A stretch of DNA of 18,647 nucleotides from Deltaproteobacteria bacterium (GCA_029858165.1 JAOUFO010000006.1:1-18647), one strand, 5' to 3'. Counted from the first letter of the stretch, positions 7,750-15,068 are shown. Notes: a model not told the origin generated them from the sequence alone. Program-made: numbers and translations.

Positions 7750-7908
7750 CTATTTGCTCTTTTCTTCGTTGTCCTTTAGAAAATAGGTCAACGCGGTGGC
7801 GGAGATGGCCAGGGAAAGCATTCCCATAAAAATATTGGGAACCGAGGCGATGATGGTCATCCACATGTAGGCGAAACCCAGAAAAATCACTTCAAAAAAA
7901 GTTTCCAT
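7750..7908 (-). CDS. Small membrane protein, 52 aa
   Basis: This short minus-strand gene sits in a region that otherwise looks empty. It starts METFFEVIFLGFAYMWM, continues through a second hydrophobic stretch (IIASVPNIFMGMLSLAISAT), and ends in a charged tail, KDNEEKSK. AAGGA lies 9 bases before the ATG (plus-strand 7918-7922). It begins 23 bases after the stop of the 31-residue gene upstream, and the two look like a dicistron. The hydrophobic core with a charged C-terminal tail is typical of small membrane subunits or regulators. I do not recognise the family. Confidence 0.6.
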   Translation of the reverse strand: METFFEVIFLGFAYMWMTIIASVPNIFMGMLSLAISATALTYFLKDNEEKSK

Positions 7909-7931
7909 TGGAGGTGTTCCTTAAGGTAGGT

Positions 7932-8027
7932 TTACTTTTTATCCATTTGTTTCAAAGTGATCAAGAGTGACGCGGCCATCGTTCCCAACATGAAAACAAT
8001 GCCAAAGAAAATTAAAAACCAACTCAT
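7932..8027 (-). CDS. Small single-pass membrane protein, 31 aa
   Basis: This minus-strand open frame encodes a hydrophobic peptide starting MSWFLIFFGIVFMLGTM, running to SLLITL and ending KQMDKK. That is one membrane helix with a basic cytosolic tail. A strong ribosome site GGGAG (plus-strand CTCCC at 8034-8038) lies 6 bases before the ATG, which is the main reason to believe it. It precedes the 52-residue membrane protein and is divergent from glyoxalase II. Size and shape recall small accessory subunits of respiratory oxidases or transporters, but no such complex is encoded nearby and the family is unknown to me. Confidence 0.6.
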   Translation of the reverse strand: MSWFLIFFGIVFMLGTMAASLLITLKQMDKK

Positions 8028-8214
8028 GGATTTCTCCCGGAATGTGGAGTTCATTTAAAAATCGGGCAATACCTGAATGGAGATTGCCGAGTGTGATTTA
8101 TGAAACAATCCACCTAAAATGGGCCTGGATGTCAACCATTAAATTGAACACGGAAAACCCCAGGATGTGGTTTTTCCTTAGGGTAACACGGATGGATTCA
8201 AAGAAAATAAAGAC
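8028..8214. promoter_or_regulatory. Divergent promoter region with imperfect hairpin
   Basis: This gap separates the minus-strand small genes from glyoxalase II. Near its right end GGAAAACC (8152-8159) can pair with GGTTTTTCC (8169-8177) with one bulged T, 38 bases before the gloB start. No confident -10/-35 pair was found on either strand. The 60-codon open frame crossing it on the plus strand looks like chance. Confidence 0.3.
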
Positions 8215-8988
8215 ATGCGAGTGATTCCCATCCCCTGTTTAAAGGATAATTACGCCTATCTGGTGGTGTGCGATGACACCCAGATGGCAGGGGTGGTGGA
8301 CCCGGCTGAGGCGGGAGTGGTGTTGAGGGCGGTGGATATTGAAGGGGTGACCCTGCGGGCGGTGTTCAACACCCATCATCATCCCGACCATGTGGGAGGG
8401 GTTCCTGAGTTGGTCAAGGCGATTCCAAACCTGGAGGTTTATGGCCATCGGGTGGATAAAAACCGGATTGACGGATTCACCAGGGGGGTGGAAATGGGGG
8501 ATGTCCTTTCGCTGGGGAACCTGAAGATTGAGGTGATCCACAATCCCGGCCACACCACCGGAGGGGTGACTTATCTGGTGGAAGGGTGTGCGTTTACCGG
8601 CGATACTCTGTTTGGGGGGGGATGCGGCCGGTTGTTTGAGGGAACCCCGGAAACCCTGTTTCATTCTCTCACCAAGGTACTGGGTCGGCTTCCAGATACC
8701 ACCCAAGTCTTTTTTGGTCATGAATATACCGAACAAAATCTTAAATTCGCGGCTCAACTGGAGCCGGACAATGAATGGATACACCAACGGTTGAAGCAGG
8801 TGGAGGATACCCGGAAAAGGGGGGGGATCACCACCCCATCCACGCTTGCCTTGGAATGGGCCACCAATCCGTTTATGCGGTGCGGCAACCTGGAATTTAT
8901 CCACCGGGTGCAGGCCAGGGACCCTACCGTGGAAGGCAGGCCGGAAGAGGTGTTCACCGCGATCCGCAAATGGAAGGATCGTTTTTAA
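8215..8988 (+). CDS. gloB: Hydroxyacylglutathione hydrolase (glyoxalase II)
   Basis: This is a cytosolic metallo-beta-lactamase-fold enzyme of 257 residues, the usual glyoxalase II length. It hydrolyses S-D-lactoylglutathione to D-lactate and glutathione, the second step of methylglyoxal detoxification. The metal ligands are visible: THHHPDH (His54, His56, Asp58, His59), His113 in GHTTGG, Asp130 in FTGDTLF, and His169 in FGHEYT. The C-terminal helical domain that binds glutathione is present. GCGRLFEGT (136-144) is a diagnostic block. No glyoxalase I is nearby. The ribosome site is weak (AAAG 6-9 bases upstream). A hairpin follows the stop. Confidence 0.93.
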   Translation: MRVIPIPCLKDNYAYLVVCDDTQMAGVVDPAEAGVVLRAVDIEGVTLRAVFNTHHHPDHVGGVPELVKAIPNLEVYGHRVDKNRIDGFTRGVEMGDVLSLGNLKIEVIHNPGHTTGGVTYLVEGCAFTGDTLFGGGCGRLFEGTPETLFHSLTKVLGRLPDTTQVFFGHEYTEQNLKFAAQLEPDNEWIHQRLKQVEDTRKRGGITTPSTLALEWATNPFMRCGNLEFIHRVQARDPTVEGRPEEVFTAIRKWKDRF

Positions 8989-8997
8989 TGGGGGGAA

Positions 8998-9021
8998 ACC
9001 TTTCATAACCCCGGGAAAGGT
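8998..9021 (+). terminator. Hairpin downstream of gloB
   Basis: ACCTTTC (8998-9004) and GAAAGGT (9015-9021) form a perfect 7-bp stem with a 10-base loop just after the gloB stop. The tail, CTTCCATGTTT, is only moderately T-rich, so it is a weak terminator candidate. The remaining gap to 9346 holds no supported gene; a 74-codon TTG-started minus-strand frame there was not accepted. Confidence 0.35.
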
Positions 9022-9346
9022 CTTCCATGTTTGGGAAACCCGGATATTTGGGGTAGGTGTCCAGGTACACGAATTCCCCGGTATTCAATCGGGGGCAGGG
9101 GATGGGAAAAACGAGAGACACAAACCAGAAACACCAAAGAGAGACCCAGTGGTGCCGCCCATATCCCCAGCCAGAAAAATTGTGAATCCGACTTAGATGA
9201 AGTCTTCGTTTTAAAAGCCCTTTTCAACCCTCCAGAAAAAGTCAGCCTTTCCCATTTGGGGAGGATGGATTAGGATGCGTCCAGGGGGCCGCAACCCCGA
9301 GAAAAAATAGAAATCCGATACTGGAATAGAAAACACTGGTAAGACC

Positions 9347-9351
9347 GGAGG
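9347..9351 (+). promoter_or_regulatory. Ribosome binding site fixing a GTG start
   Basis: GGAGG lies 9 bases before the GTG at 9361. This spacing, together with the conserved N-terminus of the isocitrate dehydrogenase, supports use of GTG rather than a later ATG. Confidence 0.7.
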
Positions 9352-9360
9352 ATATCCAAC

Positions 9361-10590
9361 GTGGCAAAGATACAAGTGAAAAACCCGGTGGTGGAACTGG
9401 ATGGGGATGAGATGACCCGGATCATCTGGAAGGAGATTAAAAACAAGCTGATTTTGCCTCATCTGGGTGTGGAACTGAAATATTTTGACCTGTCCATTCA
9501 AAATCGTGATGCCACGGATGACAAGGTGACTGTTGAAGCCGCCCAGGCCATTCGGACCCATCATGTGGGGGTGAAATGCGCCACCATCACCCCCGATGAG
9601 GACCGGGTGAAGGAATTTGGCCTGAAGAAAATGTGGAAAAGCCCCAACGGCACCATTCGGAATATTCTGGGGGGGACCATTTTCAGGGCACCCATTTTGT
9701 GTAAAAACGTGCCCAGGCTGGTGCCCCAGTGGACCAAGCCGATTGTGGTGGGAAGGCATGCCCACGGGGATCAATACAAAGCCACGGATGTGATCATCCC
9801 CGGCCCGGGAAAGCTGAAGATGGTGTTTGAACCGGAAAACGGCGGGCCCTCCGCTGAATGGGAGATCAACCGGTTTCAGGGGGCTGGAATCGGGATGGGG
9901 ATGTTTAACACCGATGAATCCATCCGGGATTTTGCTCTGGCCAGCTTTAATTATGCCCTGGACCGCAAATATCCCCTGTATCTCAGCACCAAGAACACCA
10001 TTTTAAAAGTCTATGATGGCCGGTTCAGGGATATTTTTGCCCAGGTGTATGAACAGAATTTTAAGGACAAGTTCAAACAAGCCGGAATCACTTATGAACA
10101 CCGGCTGATTGATGACATGGTGGCCCAGGTGTTAAAGTGGGAGGGTGGAATTGTGTGGGCCTGCAAGAATTACGATGGGGATGTGCAGTCGGATACCGTG
10201 GCCCAGGGGTTTGGTTCCCTGGGGTTGATGACATCGGTGCTGTTGTGCCCGGATGGGGTGACCATGGAGGCCGAAGCCGCCCATGGAACGGTTACCCGCC
10301 ATTACCGTCAACACCAAAAGGGGCTACCCACCAGCACCAACCCGGTGGCCAGTATATTTGCATGGACCCGCGCCCTGGCCCATCGGGGCAAGCTGGACGA
10401 TACCCCGGATGTGATCCGGTTTGCTGAAACCCTGGAAAATATCTGCGTGGAAACCATTGAGTCCGGCCATATGACCAAAGACCTGGCAGCCAGTATTCAT
10501 AAAACGGCCAACCCTCCGGAAAATACCTATCTGACAACCCAGGCCTTTTTGGAGAAATTGGCAGCCCGGTTGGCCAAGACCCTGGCATAA
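9361..10590 (+). CDS. icd: NADP-dependent isocitrate dehydrogenase, eukaryote-type
   Basis: This is a 409-residue isocitrate dehydrogenase of the homodimeric type shared with eukaryotic IDH1/IDH2, not the E. coli Icd type. It converts isocitrate to 2-oxoglutarate with NADP and Mg/Mn in the cytosol. Family blocks seen are ELDGDEMTR (12-20), KSPNGTIRN (93-101) for substrate binding, GGTIFR (104-109), VGRHAHGDQYKATD (130-143), and AAHGTVTRHYR for the coenzyme end. The length matches the family. The GTG start has a good GGAGG. It stands alone, without citrate synthase or aconitase nearby. The ferredoxin gene 156 bases downstream has its own likely promoter. Reductive use in a carbon-fixing cycle is possible in some bacteria but cannot be told from this gene. 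Confidence 0.95.
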   Translation: MAKIQVKNPVVELDGDEMTRIIWKEIKNKLILPHLGVELKYFDLSIQNRDATDDKVTVEAAQAIRTHHVGVKCATITPDEDRVKEFGLKKMWKSPNGTIRNILGGTIFRAPILCKNVPRLVPQWTKPIVVGRHAHGDQYKATDVIIPGPGKLKMVFEPENGGPSAEWEINRFQGAGIGMGMFNTDESIRDFALASFNYALDRKYPLYLSTKNTILKVYDGRFRDIFAQVYEQNFKDKFKQAGITYEHRLIDDMVAQVLKWEGGIVWACKNYDGDVQSDTVAQGFGSLGLMTSVLLCPDGVTMEAEAAHGTVTRHYRQHQKGLPTSTNPVASIFAWTRALAHRGKLDDTPDVIRFAETLENICVETIESGHMTKDLAASIHKTANPPENTYLTTQAFLEKLAARLAKTLA

Positions 10591-10635
10591 ACAAGTCCTT
10601 GGCATAAAAAGGCCGGTTCCGTTAAAACTTGGCTT

Positions 10636-10665
10636 TTGAAAAAAAACAGGTAGGCTTTTTATACA
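10636..10665 (+). promoter_or_regulatory. Candidate sigma-70 promoter for ferredoxin
   Basis: TTGAAA (10636-10641) and TATACA (10660-10665) stand 18 bases apart. They match the housekeeping -35 and -10 boxes at five and four of six positions by eye. The pair is about 80 bases before the ferredoxin start. It suggests that the ferredoxin is transcribed apart from the isocitrate dehydrogenase. Confidence 0.4.
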
Positions 10666-10731
10666 CCAAACCCTTGCCCCTGCCGACAGGGCCGGTTGCG
10701 GGGGGTTCATCCACAGCACCTATACCTACGC

Positions 10732-10737
10732 AAGGAG
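10732..10737 (+). promoter_or_regulatory. Ribosome binding site of ferredoxin gene
   Basis: AAGGAG lies 9 bases before the ATG at 10747. It fixes that start against an in-frame upstream start at 10696 that would add 17 non-conserved residues. Confidence 0.8.
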
Positions 10738-10746
10738 AAACAGACA

Positions 10747-11049
10747 ATGGCTTATGTGGTGACAGCTTTTTGTGACGGATGCAAATACACCGATTGTGTG
10801 GAAGTGTGTCCGGTGGAGGCTTTTCATGAAGGTCCCACCATGGTGTACATCAATCCTGAAACATGCATAGATTGCGACGTTTGCGTGGCCCAGTGCCCGG
10901 TGGAGGCCATTTACCCGGAAGATCAGGTACCTGAAAAGTGGAGCCGGTACATTCAAATCAACGCCGATGAATACGACAAGTACCCCACCCTGTCGGTCAA
11001 GAAGGACCCTCTTCCCACCGCGAAAACCCTGGATGAATTGAAGTCTTAG
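10747..11049 (+). CDS. fdxA: Seven-iron ferredoxin (3Fe-4S/4Fe-4S)
   Basis: This is a 100-residue cytosolic ferredoxin of the FdxA / Azotobacter FdI type, a low-potential electron carrier. The N-terminus MAYVVTAFCDGCKYTDC matches that family. Cysteines 9, 12, 17 and 21, then the CIDCDVCVAQCP block, supply the ligands for one [3Fe-4S] and one [4Fe-4S] cluster. In FdI a free cysteine sits just after the second cluster's CP motif; here the equivalent position is Ala25 (CPVEAF). The tail carries the family's KKDPLP block. An AAGGAG 9 bases upstream sets the start. The partner enzyme is unknown; the isocitrate dehydrogenase upstream uses NADP, so direct coupling is not implied. Confidence 0.93.
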   Translation: MAYVVTAFCDGCKYTDCVEVCPVEAFHEGPTMVYINPETCIDCDVCVAQCPVEAIYPEDQVPEKWSRYIQINADEYDKYPTLSVKKDPLPTAKTLDELKS

Positions 11050-11051
11050 CT

Positions 11052-11096
11052 TATCCCCCAGGTGTTCAATTGGGGGGATATCCGGCCAGATATCCC
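11052..11096 (+). promoter_or_regulatory. Two overlapping, mutually exclusive hairpins
   Basis: Starting three bases after the fdxA stop, TATCCCCC (11052-11059) pairs with GGGGGATA (11073-11080). The bases GGGATATC (11075-11082) can instead pair with GATATCCC (11089-11096) around a 6-base loop. The two stems share 11075-11080, so only one can form. Neither is followed by a clean T run. This could be an end-of-gene stabiliser, a weak terminator, or a switch controlling the next genes. Confidence 0.45.
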
Positions 11097-11120
11097 TCCT
11101 CGGGTCTTCATCATACCACC

Positions 11121-11321
11121 ATGGCCCTTGCGATGAACCAGCAATACATCAACACTGTGCGCGCCATCAAGCTGATCCTCCACAATCTGGACCACCTGGA
11201 GGAAGAAATCACCGATGGCCAACGGGCGGAATTGGAGCGGCTTGTGATAAAACTTACCCAACGGCTGGATGTTTTTTTGGAGGGGGATCAGGATGCCGGA
11301 GCCTGGATCGGAGAGGAATGA
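11121..11321 (+). CDS. Small helical protein, 66 aa, unknown function
   Basis: This is a 66-residue, soluble, charged, strongly helical protein. Its middle (about 16-50) reads like an amphipathic coiled-coil segment: AIKLILHNLDHLEEEI, then AELERLVIKLTQRLDVFL. I do not recognise the family. The start may be 11121 or the in-frame ATG at 11133; neither has a visible ribosome site, so confidence is moderate. Its last 29 bases overlap the better-marked start of the DUF167 gene, which suggests translational coupling. The structured stretch after fdxA lies just upstream and might control it. Confidence 0.6.
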   Translation: MALAMNQQYINTVRAIKLILHNLDHLEEEITDGQRAELERLVIKLTQRLDVFLEGDQDAGAWIGEE

Positions 11322-11625
11322 ATCGGCCTGGCGGTGGGATGGAGACCGGCTGGTGCTGGCCCTCCACGCCCAGCCGGGGGCATCCCGCACCGGATGGGCC
11401 GGTTGGTACTCGTCCGGGTCCATCCGGGTCAGACTGGCCGCCAAGGCGGTGGATGGCAAGGCCAATCAGGCGTTGATCCGCTTCTTGGCGCAATCCCTGG
11501 GGGTGGGAAAGTCTCAAATCCGCCTGCTGGTAGGACACACTGCCCGCAGTAAAATTGTTGAAGCAACAGGGGTGAAAACTGTTATTTGGCAAAAAGTGTT
11601 GGCTGAACTGGGCACCTCCCTCTGA
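11293..11625 (+). CDS. DUF167/YggU family protein
   Basis: This is a 110-residue cytosolic protein of the YggU/DUF167 family. The hallmarks are present: LHAQPGASRTGWAG, then RVRLAAKAVDGKANQALIRF and a C-terminal GHTARSKIVE block. No activity is firmly established for the family. The ATG at 11293 has GGAGG (11279-11283) 9 bases upstream and is preferred to an ATG at 11269 that has none. It overlaps the end of the small helical gene by 29 bases. In many bacteria the family is encoded beside small coiled-coil or YggT-like proteins, which fits this context in outline only. Confidence 0.88.
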   Translation: MPEPGSERNESAWRWDGDRLVLALHAQPGASRTGWAGWYSSGSIRVRLAAKAVDGKANQALIRFLAQSLGVGKSQIRLLVGHTARSKIVEATGVKTVIWQKVLAELGTSL

Positions 11626-11672
11626 CACTGCGTCCATCCTTCCAAAAAGACCGGAACCCACAAGGAATCCCC

Positions 11673-12314
11673 ATGATTCAACTGCTTTACAACGGGCAAT
11701 TTGCCCTCTTTTTTCTCATTATCATCGCGTTGGTGATTTCCTTGTCCTTTCACGAATACGGCCATGCCCTGGTGGCAAAACTGTTTGGGGATGATACGGC
11801 CCAGAGAATGGGCCGGTTGACTTTGAATCCCATGGCCCATATTGATGCCATGGGGTTGCTGATGGTGGTGCTGGTGGGGTTTGGGTTTGCGAAACCGGTG
11901 CCCACCAACCCCCGGAATTTCAATTCCAAATGGGCCGACCTGTTTGTATCATCGGCCGGACCGGCCATGAATTTTTTGCTGGCCCTTGTATCGGTGAATT
12001 TCTTTTTGTTCAGCCGTAAAATCGGAATTGAGTGGATGGATGGAGAGGGACAATCCACCTTTTTCATTTATCTGGCTCAGATCAACCTGATTTTGATGAT
12101 TTTCAACCTGATTCCCATCGGCCCGTTGGACGGTCATTACATCATGCCTTATTTGTTGACCCCCAAAATGGGTGCCTACTATACCTATTATAATTTGCGC
12201 TACGGCAGCATGGCCCTGATGGGATTTGTGTTGCTTTCTATGGTGGGGGTGCCGGTTTTCAGCTTTGTTTGGCGGATAGGGGCAGGTCTGTTGCAGTTCA
12301 TCATATTTGTGTAA
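11673..12314 (+). CDS. Site-2-protease-like M50 metalloprotease
   Basis: This is a 213-residue intramembrane metalloprotease of the short M50/S2P type, predicted in the inner membrane. Zinc ligands lie in FHEYGHA (His27, Glu28, His31) and in the distal LDG motif NLIPIGPLDG (145-154, with Asp153). There are about five to six hydrophobic segments and no PDZ or CBS domain, so it is a minimal form. Longer family members cleave anti-sigma factors or other membrane proteins, but the substrates of minimal forms are mostly unknown. AAGGA lies about 8 bases before the ATG. It follows the DUF167 gene by 47 bases and may belong to the same operon. Confidence 0.9.
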   Translation: MIQLLYNGQFALFFLIIIALVISLSFHEYGHALVAKLFGDDTAQRMGRLTLNPMAHIDAMGLLMVVLVGFGFAKPVPTNPRNFNSKWADLFVSSAGPAMNFLLALVSVNFFLFSRKIGIEWMDGEGQSTFFIYLAQINLILMIFNLIPIGPLDGHYIMPYLLTPKMGAYYTYYNLRYGSMALMGFVLLSMVGVPVFSFVWRIGAGLLQFIIFV

Positions 12315-12446
12315 CCCTTTTTTCCCGTGTGGATTCCGCCCATGGAGCCTGTGGCCTGGTTTCAGGCAGTGGGTGCCCCCGCTGTGCAGAAGCCCGACTC
12401 AGCCATCCTTTGCTCATTTCGCTGGAAAAATTTATAGAAAACAACC

Positions 12447-13652
12447 ATGAAAAAGACGTCCCTGGGGGTGGTTTTTTTAATAGTGATGATGGATTTGGTT
12501 GGGTTCGGGTTGATTCTCCCCCTAATCCCTTTGTATGCGGATCACCTGGGGGCATCGGTCACCTATATCGGTCTGCTGCTCAGCATTTATTCCATCATGC
12601 AGTTTGTGTTCAATCCCCTTTGGGGCAGCCTTTCGGACCGGTTGGGCCGCCGTCCGGTGATTTTAATCAGTCTGGCGGGCTCTTCGCTTTCTTATGTGTT
12701 GTATGGTTCGGCGGAGTTTGTTTCCAATGACCCGGACGTGGTGTTGGGGGTGTTGTTTTTTTCCAGGATGATGGCGGGGTTGATGGGCGCCAATATATCC
12801 ACCGCCCAGGCTTATGTGGCGGATATCACCAAGCCGGAGGACAGAGCCCGGGGCATGGGTGTGGTGGGGGCCGCCATCGGTCTGGGGTTTGTTCTGGGGC
12901 CTGCCATGGGGGCAGTGTTTTCTCAGGATGCCATGCAGGATGCCTTTGGCATGTCGGCTCCCGGCTTTGTGGCGGCCTTTATCTGTTTGGTGAATCTGGG
13001 CTGGGCCATGATGCGGCTGGGGGAATCCCTGCCGGAGAAAAACCGAAGAACCGTTAAACCCATCCAAAACCGGTGGCGGATGGCCTTGGGCCAGCCGGTG
13101 TTGATGCTTACCCTGGGGGCCTTGTTTCTGTTGACGCTTACCTTTACCCAGATGGAAACGTCATTCGCTCTGTTGGGCAAGCGGCAGTTTCAGTTTTCCA
13201 CGGCCGTCATCGGGATGGTTTTTGCCTATATCGGAATTGTGGTGGTGGTGATGCAGGGGGGGATGACCAAGCGGATCGTGCGAAAGATGGGTGAAGAAAA
13301 AACCCTTATCCTGGGGTCGTTGGTCATGGCCGGGGGAATGGGAATGGTTGCCGGACTCAATGATGCCGCCTGGGTGGTGGCCGGATTGGGGTTGGTGGGA
13401 GCCGGACTGGGGCTTTCCCAACCCTGCCTGCTTTCCTTGTTGTCCCTGAATGCGCCTGCCGATAAGCAGGGGCTTTTTTTGGGACTGGGGCAATCTCTGG
13501 GAAGCCTGGCCAGGATATTCGGCCCCAACCTGGGATTGAATCTGTTTGGAGTCATATCCATGCGGGCACCCTATTGGTTGGGTGGAGGATTGATGCTGGG
13601 GGTTGCGCTGGCGGGAATGATTTTGGCGGGAAAGAAAACCCGGAAAGAGTAA
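12447..13652 (+). CDS. MFS drug/metabolite exporter (TetA/DHA1-like)
   Basis: This is a 401-residue major facilitator protein with about 12 membrane segments. The N-terminal MDLVGFGLILPLIPLYA block and motif A, GSLSDRLGRRP (60-70), are typical of the TetA/DHA1 proton-coupled exporter group. A shorter motif A-like segment (GGMTKRIVRKMGEEK) appears in the second half, as expected for the duplicated fold. The substrate cannot be predicted; resistance should not be assumed from the family alone. No regulator of the TetR or MarR type is adjacent. No clear ribosome site precedes the ATG. The 132-base gap before it holds no recognisable element. Confidence 0.88.
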   Translation: MKKTSLGVVFLIVMMDLVGFGLILPLIPLYADHLGASVTYIGLLLSIYSIMQFVFNPLWGSLSDRLGRRPVILISLAGSSLSYVLYGSAEFVSNDPDVVLGVLFFSRMMAGLMGANISTAQAYVADITKPEDRARGMGVVGAAIGLGFVLGPAMGAVFSQDAMQDAFGMSAPGFVAAFICLVNLGWAMMRLGESLPEKNRRTVKPIQNRWRMALGQPVLMLTLGALFLLTLTFTQMETSFALLGKRQFQFSTAVIGMVFAYIGIVVVVMQGGMTKRIVRKMGEEKTLILGSLVMAGGMGMVAGLNDAAWVVAGLGLVGAGLGLSQPCLLSLLSLNAPADKQGLFLGLGQSLGSLARIFGPNLGLNLFGVISMRAPYWLGGGLMLGVALAGMILAGKKTRKE

Positions 13653-13773
13653 GGACTGCCCGCAAATGATGGGCCTTTGATGCATCATCCTTGGTGCCCA
13701 TCCCCGGGGGGCTTCAATCCTCGACGATGGCCCCCATTCAACCGTTTGGACTGTTTTGAGTCAGGCAAAATCC

Positions 13774-15063
13774 ATGAAAACCAAACAATGGGTCTTTACC
13801 TTAAAGCTGTCACTGGCCCTGATTATGGTTTCGGGGTTTTTGGGGGCTTTTTTCAAGCTGGGAAGTGTGCTTTCCCCCTTTATTCTCGCTCCCTTTTTGG
13901 CTTATCTGCTGAATCCGCTGGTGGAAAAACTGGTTGCAATCCGGGCGAAGGGCAAACACCTTTCCCGAGGCGGGGCCATTTTGGTGATTTATCTTGTTTT
14001 TTTCATGGTGATTGGATTCGGGGGCAGATATGTGATCCCCCGTCTGGTGTTGGAATCAAAAAACCTGGTGCGGGAAATACCTTCTATCTGGGTGAAGTTG
14101 CAGGACAACTGGATTCAGCCGGTGTCCCAAGGTTATGAGGAATGGGTGACTCAGTTTGATTCGGATGGAAACCCGGAGGAAAAGGGGCCTCAACCAGGGA
14201 AGCCGGTGGGAAAAGAAGGCAAACAACCGATCCAGTTTCCACCGGATAGTATTGGATATGTGGTGGAAAATTATACCTTTACGGTTCGCAGGCAGGAAAA
14301 CAACCGGTTTGAGGTGATTCCCCGGAGGAAATTCACGGCCCAATTGAATCCCGGAGAGGACCGCCCTTTGGGGGGGGCCTTGTTTCAGGTGCGATCCACC
14401 ATTGAGGACAATCTTCTGGATATTTTGTTGGTGGCTCAAAAACAGGCGGCGGTGGTGGTTCATTGGGTTTTCCAATTGTTTCTGGTGATGATGGTGGCGG
14501 CTTTTTTAATGTTAAACCCGGAAAGGATTCACCTGTTTTTAAAATCACTGCTGCCTGCCCCCTACCGCCCCCAATATCATAAGTGGGTGGAATTGTTGGA
14601 CGGGGGGTTGAACGGGGTGGTCCGCGGCCAGATCACCATCGCCCTGATCAATGGAGGGCTGACCGGACTGGGCCTTTTTATATTGGATTTCCCCTACGTT
14701 CTGATATTAACCCTTACCGCCACCGTGTTTTCATTCATTCCCATTTTCGGGGTGTTGATTTCCTCGGTTCCCATTGTGTTGGTGGGGCTGACCATGTCTG
14801 TTTCAACCGCTTTGCTGGCGGTTGCCTGGATTGGCGTCATCCATTTTCTGGAAGGGAATTTTTTAAATCCCAAGATATTGGGTGAATCGGCCCGAATTCA
14901 TCCGGCCCTGATTGTGTTTTCGCTGGTGGTGGGGCAGGCTGTTGCCGGGGTGATGGGGGCTTTGCTGGCGGTTCCCATATTCTCTTTGATACAAAGCAGT
15001 TTTATGTTCTTTCTTGGGATGGCGAACCGGGTGGAATCAGAATCGGCCATAAAAGAAAGTTAA
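13774..15063 (+). CDS. AI-2E/PerM family permease with long insert
   Basis: This is a 429-residue membrane protein of the AI-2E (PerM/YdiK) family. Typical parts are the N-terminal pair of helices ending FLAYLLNPLVEKL, and the C-terminal blocks FSFIPIFGVLISSVPIVL and EGNFLNPKILGESARIHP. Between the early helices and the transport core, residues about 118-212 form a hydrophilic, proline- and charge-rich insert (DSDGNPEEKGPQPGKPVG, then a beta-like stretch). This makes the protein longer than the usual 340-380. The family's substrates vary (autoinducer-2 export, Na+/H+ exchange, others). The ATG at 13774 is preferred; a TTG at 13756 would add six residues. The element at 15075 begins 11 bases after its stop. 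Confidence 0.88.
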   Translation: MKTKQWVFTLKLSLALIMVSGFLGAFFKLGSVLSPFILAPFLAYLLNPLVEKLVAIRAKGKHLSRGGAILVIYLVFFMVIGFGGRYVIPRLVLESKNLVREIPSIWVKLQDNWIQPVSQGYEEWVTQFDSDGNPEEKGPQPGKPVGKEGKQPIQFPPDSIGYVVENYTFTVRRQENNRFEVIPRRKFTAQLNPGEDRPLGGALFQVRSTIEDNLLDILLVAQKQAAVVVHWVFQLFLVMMVAAFLMLNPERIHLFLKSLLPAPYRPQYHKWVELLDGGLNGVVRGQITIALINGGLTGLGLFILDFPYVLILTLTATVFSFIPIFGVLISSVPIVLVGLTMSVSTALLAVAWIGVIHFLEGNFLNPKILGESARIHPALIVFSLVVGQAVAGVMGALLAVPIFSLIQSSFMFFLGMANRVESESAIKES

Positions 15064-15068
15064 AAGAA

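Noticed and set aside
8042..8224. 60-codon plus-strand frame before gloB
   Set aside because: It covers the divergent promoter region, has no ribosome site or family features, and runs into the gloB start.
9003..9227. 74-codon minus-strand frame with one hydrophobic segment in the gloB-icd gap
   Set aside because: It needs a TTG start with GGAGG only one base away, has no early ATG or GTG, and its second half is Pro-rich and unlike a protein domain. It is not impossible; conservation would decide.
13654..13773. Several short inverted repeats between the MFS and permease genes (for example ATGATG with CATCAT near 13667-13689)
   Set aside because: Arms are only 6 bases, loops are long and no T run follows; not distinguishable from chance.
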